A DNA stretch of 64,000 bases. It comes from Gammaproteobacteria bacterium. GTDB taxonomy: Bacteria; Pseudomonadota; Gammaproteobacteria; Xanthomonadales; SZUA-36. Shown here piece after piece: positions 7,443 to 16,903 of the stretch. The translations under genes and the position numbers were made by a program. The notes beneath the pieces were generated by a model. The model had not been told where the DNA came from, searched no databases, and saw nothing but the letters and a program-made list of their open reading frames with translations. Every line of letters starts with the position of its first letter. Position 1 is the stretch's first letter. The stretch covers positions 1 to 64,000 of the forward strand of contig JAUIJU010000005.1 of NCBI GenBank assembly GCA_030431095.1. Reading direction: 5' to 3'.

Positions 7443-9155
7443 ATGCCCGCATTCCGACGCTCTCTGATCGCTTTTTCCATCGCCACCGCCCTGGCTGCGT
7501 GCACCCAGACGGGCGAACCGGAGTCGCGGGAAGGCGCGGCGCCCGAACTCAGCCGGCAGTCGCCCGCTTCGGGCCAGCCCGGCCGCCACCAACCGGCCAC
7601 AGCACGCCCTATGGAAGCGGACGCGATGATGAAGCTGGAAGAACGCGAGGCCGCGAACACCGCTAGGCTGGCCCGGCAAGACCTGGCGTTTGCGGCACCG
7701 GCGCCTCATGCCTGGACCGGTCCCGCATCCGACCGGGAGAGCTACGCGAATTTCGAGGACAACGGCGTGGTGCTGGTCAGCCGGCAACCGGTGTCCACCT
7801 TCAGTATCGATGTCGACACCGGGGCCTACAGCAACGTGCGGCGCTTCCTGAATGGTGGACGACTGCCGCCGCGTGACGCTGTGCGCACCGAGGAGCTGGT
7901 CAACTATTTCAGCTACGACTACGCGCTGGACGATGCGGGCGACGCGCCATTCAGCATCAACACGGAGCTGGGCCGCAGCCCGTGGAACGCAGGCCGCCAC
8001 CTGCTGCAGGTGGGTGTGCGCGCCCTGGAGCCCGGCGGCCCCGACCTGCCCGCCAGCAACCTGGTGTTCCTGGTGGATGTGTCCGGCTCGATGAACAGCC
8101 CGGACAAGCTGGATTTACTCAGGACTTCGCTGAAATTGCTGGCCGGCCAGCTCGACAGCGAAGACCGGATCGCCATCGTGGTCTACGCCGGCGCCTCCGG
8201 CGTGGTGCTGGAGCCCACCGCGGGTGACGACTCCGGGGCCATCGCCCTGGCGCTGGACCGCCTGCAGGCCGGTGGCAGCACCAATGGCGCGGCCGGCATC
8301 GAACTGGCCTACCACCTGGCCCGGCAGTCCTTCATCGAGGGCGGCATCAACCGCATCCTGCTGGCCACCGACGGTGACTTCAATGTGGGCATGACCGACT
8401 TCGACGCCCTGAAGGACCTGGTGGCAGCTGAGCGTGAAAGCGGCATCGGCCTGACCACGCTGGGCTTCGGTACGGGCAACTACAACGACCAGCTGATGGA
8501 GCAGCTGGCTGACGCCGGCAACGGCAATCACGCCTACATCGACACCCTGAACGAGGCGCGCAAGGTGCTGGTGGACGAAATGTCCGCCACGCTGCAGACC
8601 GTGGCCTGGGACGTGAAGATCCAGCTGGAGTTCAACCCCGCGCTGGTCAGCGAATACCGGCTGGTCGGCTATGAGAACCGGGTGCTGGACAACGCGGACT
8701 TCAACAACGATCGCGTCGATGCCGGTGAGATCGGCGCGGGCCACACGGTGACCGCGCTGTACGAACTGATCCTGGTGGACAGCGGTAACCCGGCTGTGGA
8801 TCCCCTGCGCTACGGCGACGGGAAAGCAGCCTCCGGGGCCGGGGATTTCAGCGGCGAGTTGGCGTTTCTCAAGCTGCGCTACAAGGCGCCAGGCGAAGAC
8901 CGCAGCACCCTGGTGAACCGGCCGGTGTTGCGCGACGAGGTGATCGACGACCTGGCGGACAATACGGATGATTTCCGCTTCGCCGTTTCCGTGGCGGGCT
9001 TCTCGCAACTGCTGCGCGACAATGCCCGGGTCGGCGATCTCGACTACGAGCAGGTGCTGGCCCTGGCCACACCGGCGCGGGGCGCCGATCCGTTCGGATA
9101 CCGCGCAGAGTTTCTGAACCTGGTGCGCACCGCGCAGGTGCTGGAGGGGCACTGA
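7443..9155 (+). CDS. YfbK-like VWA-domain lipoprotein (DUF3520)
   Basis: A 570-residue protein with a lipoprotein signal ending in ALAAC (Cys20). The region SRQPVSTFSIDVDTGAYSN matches the N-terminal vWF_A-associated domain of E. coli YfbK. A VWA domain follows with an intact MIDAS motif DVSGSM (about residues 210-215) and LLATDGDFNVG. A C-terminal DUF3520 region ends FLNLVRTAQVLE. Such proteins are anchored in the envelope and their VWA domain is expected to bind a divalent metal and a protein partner. The cellular function of YfbK homologues is not established. It stands alone on the plus strand, 91 nt ahead of the flavoprotein gene. Confidence 0.9.
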   Translation: MPAFRRSLIAFSIATALAACTQTGEPESREGAAPELSRQSPASGQPGRHQPATARPMEADAMMKLEEREAANTARLARQDLAFAAPAPHAWTGPASDRESYANFEDNGVVLVSRQPVSTFSIDVDTGAYSNVRRFLNGGRLPPRDAVRTEELVNYFSYDYALDDAGDAPFSINTELGRSPWNAGRHLLQVGVRALEPGGPDLPASNLVFLVDVSGSMNSPDKLDLLRTSLKLLAGQLDSEDRIAIVVYAGASGVVLEPTAGDDSGAIALALDRLQAGGSTNGAAGIELAYHLARQSFIEGGINRILLATDGDFNVGMTDFDALKDLVAAERESGIGLTTLGFGTGNYNDQLMEQLADAGNGNHAYIDTLNEARKVLVDEMSATLQTVAWDVKIQLEFNPALVSEYRLVGYENRVLDNADFNNDRVDAGEIGAGHTVTALYELILVDSGNPAVDPLRYGDGKAASGAGDFSGELAFLKLRYKAPGEDRSTLVNRPVLRDEVIDDLADNTDDFRFAVSVAGFSQLLRDNARVGDLDYEQVLALATPARGADPFGYRAEFLNLVRTAQVLEGH

Positions 9156-9246
9156 AATCTCCGCACTGCGTCGGGCGCCATGACCACTCGCGGTACACTG
9201 TGCCGGTTTTCCCGACGGGGCAGGGGGCGACCGGCCGGCTGGAGTC

Positions 9247-10449
9247 ATGAGCGCATCTTTCGACACCATCGTGCTCGGCGCGGGCGCCGCGGGCCTGATG
9301 TGCGCCATTACCGCGGCGCGGCGCGGCCGCCGGGTGCTGGTGCTGGAGCGCTCCAACCGCATCGGCAAGAAAATCCTCATGTCCGGCGGCGGCCGCTGCA
9401 ACTTCACCAACCTGCACGTGGCGCCGGACCGTTTCCTGTCCGCCAATCCGCATTTCTGCAAGAGCGCGTTGGCGCGATACACGCAGTGGGACTTCATCGA
9501 GCGGGTCGAAGGGCATTCCATCGATTACTTCGAGAAGGAAACCGTCAACGGACTGAGCGGCCAGCTGTTCTGCCGAGAGTCCTCGAAACGGATCGTGGCC
9601 ATGTTGCGCGCCGATGCCGACGCGGCCGGTGTGCAGATCCACACCGGCTGTGAAACGCGGCACGTGGTGCGCAAAGAAGGCTATCACCTGGAGACGTCAG
9701 CGGGCCAGTTCGCCGCGGACTGCCTGGTGGTGGCAACTGGCGCGCTGTCCATTCCCAGCCTGGGGGGCTCCGGTTTCGGTTACGCCCTGGCGGGGCAGTT
9801 CGGCCTGGACCTGCTGCCGCGCCACGCGGGCCTGGTGCCGTTTACTTTCGAGGGGTCGGACAAGGCTTTGTTTTCGCGCCTGTCGGGCGTGTCCTGCGAG
9901 GTCATCGCATCCAATGCCCGCGCGCACTTTCGCGAGGACCTGCTGTTCACCCACCGGGGCCTGAGCGGTCCCGTGGTGCTGCAGCTGTCGAGCTACTGGC
10001 GACCCGGCGAGCCTTTCGCGCTCAACCTGTTGCCGGGTGAGGATGCGCCGGAGCGCTTCATGGCCTGGAAGCGGCAGAACCCGCGCGCGCGGCTGCGCAG
10101 CCCGCTGGCCCAGGTGTTGCCCCGCAAGCTCGTGGGCGAACTCGAAGATCGATTCTGGCCCGAACGCGCCGAACGCCCCCTGGCAGAGTGGTCGGATGAT
10201 GTGCTGGCGACCCTGGGCCGGCAACTGCAGCACTGGTCACTGACGCCGTCGGGTACCGAGGGCTACCGCAAGGCCGAGGTCACGCTGGGCGGCGTGAACA
10301 CCGATGGCCTGTCCTCGAAAACGATGGAGACCACGTCCAACCCGGGCCTGTTTTTCATCGGCGAGGTGGTGGACGTGACGGGACACCTTGGCGGATTCAA
10401 TTTTCAGTGGGCCTGGTCGTCCGGCCACGCGGCGGGGCTGGCGCTCTGA
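9247..10449 (+). CDS. RdsA/BaiN-family NAD(P)/FAD-dependent oxidoreductase
   Basis: A 400-residue flavoprotein of the HI0933-like family (YhiN, RdsA, BaiN, aminoacetone oxidase group). The N-terminus has the FAD-binding GAGAAGL loop, followed by the family signature SGGGRCNFTN near residue 45. The C-terminus has the conserved GEVVDVTGHLGGFNFQWAW. Members are soluble. Proposed activities range from bile-acid dehydration-step reduction to rRNA-related modification and are not settled for most. The start ATG at 9247 places the Rossmann motif at the usual position. No functional link with neighbours is evident; the 3' neighbour is convergent. Confidence 0.9.
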   Translation: MSASFDTIVLGAGAAGLMCAITAARRGRRVLVLERSNRIGKKILMSGGGRCNFTNLHVAPDRFLSANPHFCKSALARYTQWDFIERVEGHSIDYFEKETVNGLSGQLFCRESSKRIVAMLRADADAAGVQIHTGCETRHVVRKEGYHLETSAGQFAADCLVVATGALSIPSLGGSGFGYALAGQFGLDLLPRHAGLVPFTFEGSDKALFSRLSGVSCEVIASNARAHFREDLLFTHRGLSGPVVLQLSSYWRPGEPFALNLLPGEDAPERFMAWKRQNPRARLRSPLAQVLPRKLVGELEDRFWPERAERPLAEWSDDVLATLGRQLQHWSLTPSGTEGYRKAEVTLGGVNTDGLSSKTMETTSNPGLFFIGEVVDVTGHLGGFNFQWAWSSGHAAGLAL

Positions 10450-10494
10450 CCACGCGGACGGCGGCCGACCTGACCGGCGTGTCACCGCCGGGCG

Positions 10495-11886
10495 TCACCC
10501 CCACAGCCACCAGGCCACGTTGACCAGAATCGCGGCGGTAATGCCCAGCAGGCCCGTGGCCACGGTGTGCAGCCTCAGTCCCTGGCCCACGCTCATGTTG
10601 GACAACTGCGTGATGACCCAGAATCCGCTGTCGTTGGCGTGGGAAAACACGGCCGACCCGGCGCCGATGGCGAGCACCACCAGGGCCCGCCCCAACTCCG
10701 TGTCGATGCCCAGGTCACCCAGCAGCGGCGTGACCAGGGCCGCCGTGGTCACGATGGCCACCGTGGCCGAGCCCTGCGCCACGCGAATCGAGGCGGCGAC
10801 GATGAACGGCAGCCACAGACCGGGCGCAACGCCCCCGAGCAGGTCACCGAGCACCTCCGCCAGCCCGGCGCTGCGCAGCACCATGCCGAAAGCGCCGCCA
10901 GCACCGGTGACCACGATGATTACCGCGGCCGTGCGCACCGCTTTGCCGCCGGGGCCGTCCAGGGACAGCATGGCCAGCCCGCCCCTGGCGGGCAGGCGCA
11001 GGGCGCAGGCCAGGCCCAGCAACAGGGCGATCAGCGGTGTGCCGAGAAACGAGACCGCCGCGTGGACCGGGCCGGTGGTGACCAGGCCGGCGTAGTCATT
11101 CAGTGACCTGACCATGATCAGGAACAGGGGCACGAATATCGGCAGCGCCGCGGCCAGGGCGCCGGCGGCCTGTTCTCCGGGTTCAGCGGTCGCTACCTCG
11201 CCCCCGGGTGGCGCCGGGTCGATCCAGATGCGATTACCCATCCACTTTGCCCACAGTACCGGCGGCACCACCGACAGCAGGCCGATCGTCGCCCCCCACC
11301 CGATGACCCGCCCCAGGTCGGCGCCGACCAGTTCGGCGGCGGCGATGGGTCCGGGTGTGGGCGGCACCAGGCAATGACTGGCGGTGAGTCCGGCGGCCAG
11401 CGCGGTGGCGGTCACCGCCAGGGACAGGCCGGCCCGACGGGTCAGGGCGCGGTTCAGCGATTGCAGGATGATGAAGGCGCTGTCGCCGAACACCGGTATG
11501 GAGGTCACGAAACCCGTCAGCGCCATGCCCCAGGTGACCCGCTTCTCGCCGATCCAGCCCAGGACGCGTACGGCCAGGGCCGCCGCGCCTCCGGAGACCT
11601 CCAGCAGGGCGCCGATCATCACCCCCACCACGATCAGCGGCCCCACTGCGCCGAGGGTGTTGCCGAAACCCCGCGTGATGGCGGCCACGACCTCCTCCCC
11701 GGGCATGCCCGCCAGCAGGCCGTAGCCCAGGGCGGCCAGCAACAGCGCCAGGAACGGGTGCAGTTTCAGCCGGACAATGGCGAATACGATGAATACGATC
11801 ACGCCGAGCAGGAGCAGGATGAGCAGCATGGGCTTGTTCCGGGCGGCGATCGGGTCGTCCGCCATTCGTCTTGTTGGTGCGCCCAT
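10495..11886 (-). CDS. GntP-family gluconate:H+ symporter
   Basis: A 463-residue polytopic membrane protein with about 12 hydrophobic segments, of the usual length for GntP permeases. Family-typical pieces include [24 protein letters not shown], and near the end [14 protein letters not shown]. These proteins import gluconate or related sugar acids by proton symport. The start ATG at 11886 is preceded by GGCGAGAGAATC, a good ribosome-binding site; the track ORF runs 144 codons further upstream through the divergent neighbour. The gene is divergent from a gluconate-2-dehydrogenase-subunit-3-like/GMC pair, so it probably imports a sugar acid that is the product or substrate of that oxidation. 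Confidence 0.92.
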   Translation of the reverse strand: MGAPTRRMADDPIAARNKPMLLILLLLGVIVFIVFAIVRLKLHPFLALLLAALGYGLLAGMPGEEVVAAITRGFGNTLGAVGPLIVVGVMIGALLEVSGGAAALAVRVLGWIGEKRVTWGMALTGFVTSIPVFGDSAFIILQSLNRALTRRAGLSLAVTATALAAGLTASHCLVPPTPGPIAAAELVGADLGRVIGWGATIGLLSVVPPVLWAKWMGNRIWIDPAPPGGEVATAEPGEQAAGALAAALPIFVPLFLIMVRSLNDYAGLVTTGPVHAAVSFLGTPLIALLLGLACALRLPARGGLAMLSLDGPGGKAVRTAAVIIVVTGAGGAFGMVLRSAGLAEVLGDLLGGVAPGLWLPFIVAASIRVAQGSATVAIVTTAALVTPLLGDLGIDTELGRALVVLAIGAGSAVFSHANDSGFWVITQLSNMSVGQGLRLHTVATGLLGITAAILVNVAWWLWG

Positions 11887-11923
11887 GATTCTCTCGCCGC
11901 GCTTCCGGCGCAAGTCGGCGACG

Positions 11924-11945
11924 GTTGTTATGATGATCCGACAAC
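11924..11945. promoter_or_regulatory. Imperfect inverted repeat in divergent promoter region
   Basis: Between the divergent GntP and gluconate-dehydrogenase-like genes, GTTGT and ACAAC flank 12 bases (GTTGTTATGATGATCCGACAAC). It lies about 38 bp upstream of the GntP start codon and 59 bp upstream of the other. The position fits an operator controlling both genes. The arms are only 5 bp, so chance is possible. Confidence 0.3.
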
Positions 11946-12003
11946 AAAACTGGGCCGGGGCCCGCCACCGGGCGCGCCCCGCGCTTTGCAGCCGGAGACA
12001 TCC

Positions 12004-12537
12004 ATGCAACGAAGGGATCTGCTCAAGGCCATGCTGGCCGGCACCACCGGAATGTCCGTCGCCGGACTGCACCGCGCCCTGCTCGCGGACGCCGATTTCG
12101 ATGCGGCGATCGCGCATCCGTTTCTCGACCCTCACCAGCGGCGCACCATCGCGACGCTGGCGGAACTGATCCTGCCGCGCACGGAAACGCCCGGGGCCAT
12201 CGATGCCGGCGTGCCGGAGTTCGTCGGGCTGATGTTGTCGGACTGGTACACGCCCGCCGAGCGCGAGCCCGTGGTGGCCGGCCTGGCAGCGCTGGACGCG
12301 GCCTGCCGCCGTGACCACGGCGCCGATTTCATCGACTGCGAGCCGGCACGGCAGACCACCGCGCTGGCCGCCACCGAGGGCGGCGAGTTTTTCGGCATGT
12401 TCCGCCGCCTGGTGGTGCTGGGATACACCACGTCCGAAGTCGGTCTCAAGGCGCTGGCCGATTTTCGCCCCATGCCGGGCGCCTACCTGGGTGACGTGTC
12501 GCTGGCCGACCAGCCACGCCCGGTGGTGAACGGATGA
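12004..12537 (+). CDS. Gluconate 2-dehydrogenase subunit 3-like protein (TAT signal)
   Basis: A 177-residue protein beginning [11 protein letters not shown], a twin-arginine-like leader, and containing the family stretch [25 protein letters not shown]. It continues with [10 protein letters not shown], typical of gluconate 2-dehydrogenase subunit 3. In characterised systems this small subunit escorts the GMC flavoprotein subunit through the Tat pathway and forms part of the periplasmic complex. The start is ATG 12004; the long track ORF upstream is antisense to the permease. Its stop overlaps the next gene's start (ATGA), so the two subunits are coupled. No cytochrome c subunit follows here, so electrons must leave by an unlinked carrier. 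Confidence 0.9.
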   Translation: MQRRDLLKAMLAGTTGMSVAGLHRALLADADFDAAIAHPFLDPHQRRTIATLAELILPRTETPGAIDAGVPEFVGLMLSDWYTPAEREPVVAGLAALDAACRRDHGADFIDCEPARQTTALAATEGGEFFGMFRRLVVLGYTTSEVGLKALADFRPMPGAYLGDVSLADQPRPVVNG

Positions 12538-14225
12538 GCGCCGAGTTCGACGCCATCGTCGTCGGCTCGGGGATCACCGGCGGCTGGGCGGCACGTGAGC
12601 TTACGCGACGCGGGCTCAAGACCCTGGTGCTGGAGCGGGGCCGGCACATCGAACACGTCACCGACTACCAGGGTGAGCACAAGGGGCCCTGGGAATACCC
12701 TTTTCGCGGCCGGGTGCCGCGCAAGGTTGCCGAACGGGACTACTTCATCCAGAGCCAGTTTGGCTGGTTCGACGCCTACGGCCAGCAGTTCTGGAACAAC
12801 GACCGCCTCAATCCGTACGTCTACGACGAGGACAAGCCCTTTCACTGGGTGCACACCGACGTGCTGGCGGGCCGCAGCCTGGTCTGGGGGCGGCAGTGTT
12901 ACCGCTGGAGCGACCTCGATTTCGAGGCCAACCGCCGCGACGGCCACGGCATCGACTGGCCGATCCGCTATGCCGATATCGCGCCCTGGTACGACCACGT
13001 CGAAAAGGTGGTGGGCATCAGCGGCGAAAAGCTCGGCCTGCCGCAGCTGCCCGATGGCCAGTTCCAGAAGCCCATGGACCTGAACGTGGTGGAGAAGCAC
13101 GTGCAGGCCACGCTGCGCGAACGATTTCCTGACCGCCGGCTCACCGTTGGCCGCGTCGCGGTACTGACCGAGGCGATGAACGGCCGGGGCGCCTGTCACT
13201 ACTGCGGCCCCTGCCACCGGGGCTGTTCGGCCAGCGCCTATTTCAGTTCCCTGACGGTGACCCTGCCCGAGGCGCAGGCCACCGGCAACCTCAGCCTGCG
13301 CACCGACGTGGTGGTGGAAGGCCTGGACACCGACCCGGCCGGGCGGCGCGTGACCGGCGTGCGCGTGATCGACACGCGCGATCACAGCCGCACCCGCTAC
13401 CAGGCGAAGCTGGTGTTCCTGTGCGCCTCGACCATCGGCAGCACACAGGTGCTGCTCAACTCGGCCAGCGAACGCCACCCCAACGGCCTGGCCAATGGCA
13501 GCGGCGTGCTGGGCCACTACATGATGGATCACACGTTCGGCACCGGGATTTCCGGCACCATGCCCGGCTTCGATGACCGCACCACCTACGGCTTCCGGCC
13601 CAACGGCATCTACGTGCCGCGCTTCCGCAACCTCGCCGGGCAGGATGCCGACACCGACTTCGTGCGCGGCTACGGCTTCCAGGGCGGCGCCGGGCGCATG
13701 GGGTTCACCCAGTCCGCGGAACGTCTTCCGGGCTTCGGCGCGAACTTCAAAAAGGCCCTGGGCAAACCGGGGCCCTGGCAAATGCGTCTCTACGGTTTCG
13801 GCGAAATCCTGCCGTACCGTGACAACGTCATGCGCCTGGATCCGGTGAAGACAGACCGCTTCGGCATTCCCCAGGTGCGTTTCGACACGCAGTACCGTGA
13901 CAACGAGAAGCGCATGATCGACGACATGCTCGTGCAGGGCGAGGCCATGCTGAAAGCGGCCGGTGCGGTGGACATCAGCAAGCATCCCGGGCGCATGATC
14001 ATGGGCCGCGGGGTGCACGAAATGGGCACTGCGCGCATGGGGCGCGACCCGGCCGAGTCCGTCCTCGATGGCTGGAACCGGGCGCACGAGGTCGACAACC
14101 TGTACGTGACCGACGGCGCCTGCATGACCTCCGGATCCTGCGTGAATCCGTCCATCACCTACATGGCGCTGACCGCGCGGGCCGCCAATCACGCCGCGGA
14201 CCGGCTGGCGGAAGGCTCAGTCTGA
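12534..14225 (+). CDS. GMC-family FAD oxidoreductase, sugar/gluconate dehydrogenase type
   Basis: A 563-residue GMC flavoprotein. It has the FAD-binding [10 protein letters not shown] at residues about 7-16, GRSLVWG, a cysteine-rich motif [11 protein letters not shown] near residue 221, and the C-terminal HEMGTARMG near residue 494 followed by [16 protein letters not shown]. The cysteine motif is typical of the membrane-associated sugar dehydrogenase branch (glucose 3-dehydrogenase, gluconate 2-dehydrogenase) and not of soluble GMC oxidases. It lacks its own leader, which agrees with export together with the Tat-bearing small subunit encoded just upstream with a 4-nt overlap. The substrate is likely a sugar, sugar acid or glycoside. 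It is paralogous to the truncated GMC gene at the left edge. Confidence 0.93.
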   Translation: MSAEFDAIVVGSGITGGWAARELTRRGLKTLVLERGRHIEHVTDYQGEHKGPWEYPFRGRVPRKVAERDYFIQSQFGWFDAYGQQFWNNDRLNPYVYDEDKPFHWVHTDVLAGRSLVWGRQCYRWSDLDFEANRRDGHGIDWPIRYADIAPWYDHVEKVVGISGEKLGLPQLPDGQFQKPMDLNVVEKHVQATLRERFPDRRLTVGRVAVLTEAMNGRGACHYCGPCHRGCSASAYFSSLTVTLPEAQATGNLSLRTDVVVEGLDTDPAGRRVTGVRVIDTRDHSRTRYQAKLVFLCASTIGSTQVLLNSASERHPNGLANGSGVLGHYMMDHTFGTGISGTMPGFDDRTTYGFRPNGIYVPRFRNLAGQDADTDFVRGYGFQGGAGRMGFTQSAERLPGFGANFKKALGKPGPWQMRLYGFGEILPYRDNVMRLDPVKTDRFGIPQVRFDTQYRDNEKRMIDDMLVQGEAMLKAAGAVDISKHPGRMIMGRGVHEMGTARMGRDPAESVLDGWNRAHEVDNLYVTDGACMTSGSCVNPSITYMALTARAANHAADRLAEGSV

Positions 14226-14314
14226 CCTGCCCAGCCCGGGGGCGTGTGGACCGCCCGGCTGTCCGTCATTCGGGCTATGATCGGTTCATGAACGACACCA
14301 CCAGGAGAGGACTC

Positions 14315-14773
14315 ATGCACATCGGCGCCATCATGCAGGACAAGGGTAACGCGGTGCACTCGACCCGGCCCGACGCGAGCCTGCACAGCGTGGTGGAGCA
14401 ACTCCTGTCGCGGCGCATCAGCTGCCTCGTCGTGTTGTCGGAGGACGGCGGGCTGGCAGGGATCATCACTGAAAAGGACATCGTGCGAACCCTGGGCAGG
14501 CATCCCGACAACTGGCAGTCCGTGCGGGTGGAAGAGGTCATGACCCGTGAACTGTACACGGCGGGATTCGAGGCGCCCCTGGACGAAGTCATTACCCAGA
14601 TGCGCGAGCGACACATCCGTCACCTGCCGGTGGTGGAGGGCGGGGTACTGTCGGGCGTGTTGTCGATTCGCGACATGATCAAGGCCTCGATGACCGAGCT
14701 GGAGCGACACAACCAGATGTTGAAGCGCTTTATCGGCAACTGGCCCGAAAAGGAGACGTCCAGCGAGAGTTGA
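14315..14773 (+). CDS. Two-CBS-domain protein
   Basis: A 152-residue cytoplasmic protein consisting of a CBS pair. The first CBS domain includes SRRISCLVVLSEDGGLAGIITEKDIVR and the second RHIRHLPVVEGGVLSGVLSIRDMIK. Such stand-alone CBS proteins bind adenine nucleotides and act as regulators; no partner is identifiable here. The start ATG at 14315 is chosen because CAGGAGAGG lies just upstream and homology begins there; the track start is 23 codons earlier. The protein ends in an acidic/lysine-rich tail. The next gene is convergent. Confidence 0.88.
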   Translation: MHIGAIMQDKGNAVHSTRPDASLHSVVEQLLSRRISCLVVLSEDGGLAGIITEKDIVRTLGRHPDNWQSVRVEEVMTRELYTAGFEAPLDEVITQMRERHIRHLPVVEGGVLSGVLSIRDMIKASMTELERHNQMLKRFIGNWPEKETSSES

Positions 14774-14802
14774 TGGCGCGCGACGGCTTCGTCGACCGCG
14801 AC

Positions 14803-14818
14803 CGGCCATTCGTGGCCG
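14803..14818. terminator. Hairpin with TTCG loop between convergent genes
   Basis: CGGCCA-TTCG-TGGCCG forms a perfect 6-bp stem with a stable UUCG tetraloop, in the 63-nt gap between the CBS gene and the convergent DUF3579 gene. Just before it lies CGACG-GCTT-CGTCG. No T-tract follows on either strand, so intrinsic termination is plausible but not certain. Confidence 0.35.
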
Positions 14819-14836
14819 ACGGTCCGTGGCCGCGGT

Positions 14837-15127
14837 TCAGTGAATCGAGAAAGGCTGGTCGTCCTGGTCGAACGTCAGCAGCGCGTTGTCTCGCGCAAAA
14901 CCGGTCAGGAAGCTGTATGTGATGGGGTCGGATTCGCGCAGACGCATGTCAACGCGAATGCAACGCCCCTCGTCCCGCACCCGGATGCTCAGCAGGGGAT
15001 TGAAGCGAATGCGGCCATTGCGGTCATAGCTGGCCACGGCGTAGTAGAGCCGTTCGGTCCAGTCGCTGGGCCGGAACCGGCGCCCGTCCACGGTGGTGCC
15101 GATGATGTAAAAAGCCTGCACGTTCAT
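14837..15127 (-). CDS. DUF3579 family protein
   Basis: A 96-residue cytoplasmic protein. The N-terminal stretch TTVDGRRFRPSDWTERL is the hallmark of DUF3579, a small family of beta- and gammaproteobacteria. The rest (FNPLLSIRVRDEGRCIRVDMRL) agrees. Function is unknown. The start ATG at 15127 is preceded by GGAGACCGGG and puts the motif at the usual place; the track ORF extends 170 codons upstream through non-coding and antisense sequence. The remaining upstream space to 15380 (about 250 nt) shows no gene I can support. Confidence 0.88.
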   Translation of the reverse strand: MNVQAFYIIGTTVDGRRFRPSDWTERLYYAVASYDRNGRIRFNPLLSIRVRDEGRCIRVDMRLRESDPITYSFLTGFARDNALLTFDQDDQPFSIH

Positions 15128-15380
15128 CCCGGTCTCCGACGGGTCCTGTTCACTGGTACAAGCAAGAGTTGAACCAACCCGTGAACCAGGAGAAAAATCA
15201 AGGTGTTTGCGATGACTCCGGCGCGCCCATGCACCGGTTTGCACCCGTGTGACGGTCCGGCTCCCCAAAAAGGTGCGGCGGACCGCCCTCAAGATAAGGG
15301 CGGTTTCCGCCGCTTCAAGACCCGGGAGCACGCGGTCGGGAATGGGGGTGGCCGCGTGTCCGGATTGCGGGACCGACGGG

Positions 15381-15722
15381 TCAGTCAGGGCAGACGTACT
15401 GGCCGATCTGGCGCGTTCGCAGAAAGGGATTGCGGTACACGCGCTTCTTCTCGCTTGGGCGGCAATCCGTGTTCTCGGTGGTGGCGTACAGCACGCCTGG
15501 TTCGGGGGTCCCGGTTGGCGCCTGTCCGCTGCTGCCGGCGATGCGCCGCTGGCGCAGGAAGGGGTTGCGGAATGCTGGCTGAATTTCGGCGGTTTGCCTG
15601 TTCGTGGCGGTGGTGCCGCGATCATCGGCGCTGACAACGGTCGCCTCGGCGTCCTCGCGGGCGTTCGCAGACAAGGTGGCGCAGAAGGTCAGCAGGCACA
15701 GCGTGTGGATCATGTGTTTCAT
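15381..15722 (-). CDS. Small secreted protein with repeated RNPFLR motif
   Basis: A 113-residue protein starting at ATG 15722, which has AAGGAG at good distance. It has a signal peptide (MKHMIHTLCLLTFCATLSANA). The mature part contains two copies of a short motif: AFRNPFLRQRRIAG and VYRNPFLRTRQIGQ, about 45 residues apart. Two cysteines lie in the C-terminal part (TDCRPS and YVCPD) and could form one disulfide. I do not recognise a family. The export signal, clean start and internal repetition argue that it is real. The track version has 49 extra N-terminal residues rich in arginine that look untranslated. Confidence 0.65.
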   Translation of the reverse strand: MKHMIHTLCLLTFCATLSANAREDAEATVVSADDRGTTATNRQTAEIQPAFRNPFLRQRRIAGSSGQAPTGTPEPGVLYATTENTDCRPSEKKRVYRNPFLRTRQIGQYVCPD

Positions 15723-15958
15723 GGGTTTTCTCCTTGCAGATGTTTGTACGCGGCGCATTCTGCGGGCGATGCGTTGTATCGGGCGTGGTAACCAGCGTGG
15801 AATTCTCTGCCTGGGGTCGAGGCGCAGACCGTGTGTCGGAAAGCGCTCGATGCCGGTATGAATTGGCATTCGGATGGGCAGGGTCTAGGATGAAGGGATG
15901 GGCGGCCGGTGCTGGACCGGACAACGCCTCGCGACCATCACAAAGGGGAGTTCGTCCG

Positions 15959-16903
15959 ATGCGCCCGCGCCCGGCTTTTTCAGGCTTTCTGACCATTCTG
16001 ATCCTGGGTGCGTCCCCGACGGCTCCCGTTAGCGCACAGGAACCCTCAGCCGATGTGCCCCGTGTCGCCGCCCTTGGCCGGCTGGAGCCGCAAGGTGGCA
16101 TCGTCCGGCTGGCTGCGCCGAGCACGCCCCTGTCACTGGCGGGGTCGGTGATTGCCCGTCTGCTGGTCACTGAAGGCGAGGATGTCGAGCAGGGCCAGTT
16201 GCTTGCCGTGACCGATGCCGAGCCGGCACTCGAGGCGGCATTGCGTGTGGCGCAAGCCGAACTGGTCCTGCAACGGGAGGCCGCCCACGCTTCGCGCAGC
16301 AAGGCCGACGAAGCCTGCGTGATCGCCGACGTCCTGGCCAGGGAATCGCAGCGACGCGACAGCCTGCTCGATCGCGAACTGGCCTCGCGTGAAGAAGCCG
16401 AGCAGAGCCGAGGTGACGCCCAGGCTCAGGCGGCCTCGTGCACCGCTGCGCGGGCCACCGCCAAGGTGGCCGAAGCGGCGATAGAAGTGGCCGGCGCGCG
16501 CTTGTCCCTGCGCCAGGCGGAACTCGACCGGGCGCGCATTCACGCGCCTTTTGCGGGCCGCGTTCTGCGCGTCGTGGCCGAACCGGGAGAGTATGTCGGT
16601 CCGGAGGGTTTTCTCGAACTGGGCCGGGTCGGTGCCATGCTGGCCATTGCAGAAGTGTTCGAAACCGATGTGCGCCAGGTGCGCACCGGCCAGCGTGCAA
16701 CCGTAACCAGCGATGCGCTGGCCGGTCCCAAGCGCGGCCGCGTGGTGTTCATCCGGCCCAAGGTTCAGAAACAGGACGAGATTGGCACCGACCCGGCAGC
16801 ACGCAAGGACGCCCGCATCGTCGAGGTGGGTGTCGCGCTGGATGACCCTGCCGAGGCCAGGGACCTGACCCATCTCCAGGTCGAAGTCGTGATTACGCTT
16901 TGA
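15959..16903 (+). CDS. DevB-like membrane fusion protein of an ABC exporter
   Basis: A 314-residue HlyD/DevB-type periplasmic adaptor. The start ATG 15959 follows AAAGGGGAG. A signal peptide or N-terminal anchor (FLTILILGASPTAPVSA) is followed by a lipoyl half (GSVIARLLVTEGEDVEQGQLLAV). Next comes a long alanine/glutamate-rich coiled coil (about residues 85-190), then the second lipoyl half (DRARIHAPFAGRVLRVVAEPGEYV) and a beta-barrel segment. DevB proteins link inner-membrane permease/ATPase pairs to an outer-membrane channel and export glycolipids or peptides. It is the first gene of a four-gene overlapping operon; its stop overlaps the permease start (TTGA). No TolC-like channel is encoded nearby. 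Confidence 0.88.
   Translation: MRPRPAFSGFLTILILGASPTAPVSAQEPSADVPRVAALGRLEPQGGIVRLAAPSTPLSLAGSVIARLLVTEGEDVEQGQLLAVTDAEPALEAALRVAQAELVLQREAAHASRSKADEACVIADVLARESQRRDSLLDRELASREEAEQSRGDAQAQAASCTAARATAKVAEAAIEVAGARLSLRQAELDRARIHAPFAGRVLRVVAEPGEYVGPEGFLELGRVGAMLAIAEVFETDVRQVRTGQRATVTSDALAGPKRGRVVFIRPKVQKQDEIGTDPAARKDARIVEVGVALDDPAEARDLTHLQVEVVITL

Noticed and set aside
8115-9521. 468-residue minus-strand ORF over the VWA and RdsA genes
   Set aside because: It crosses two real plus-strand genes and the gap between them; no motif.
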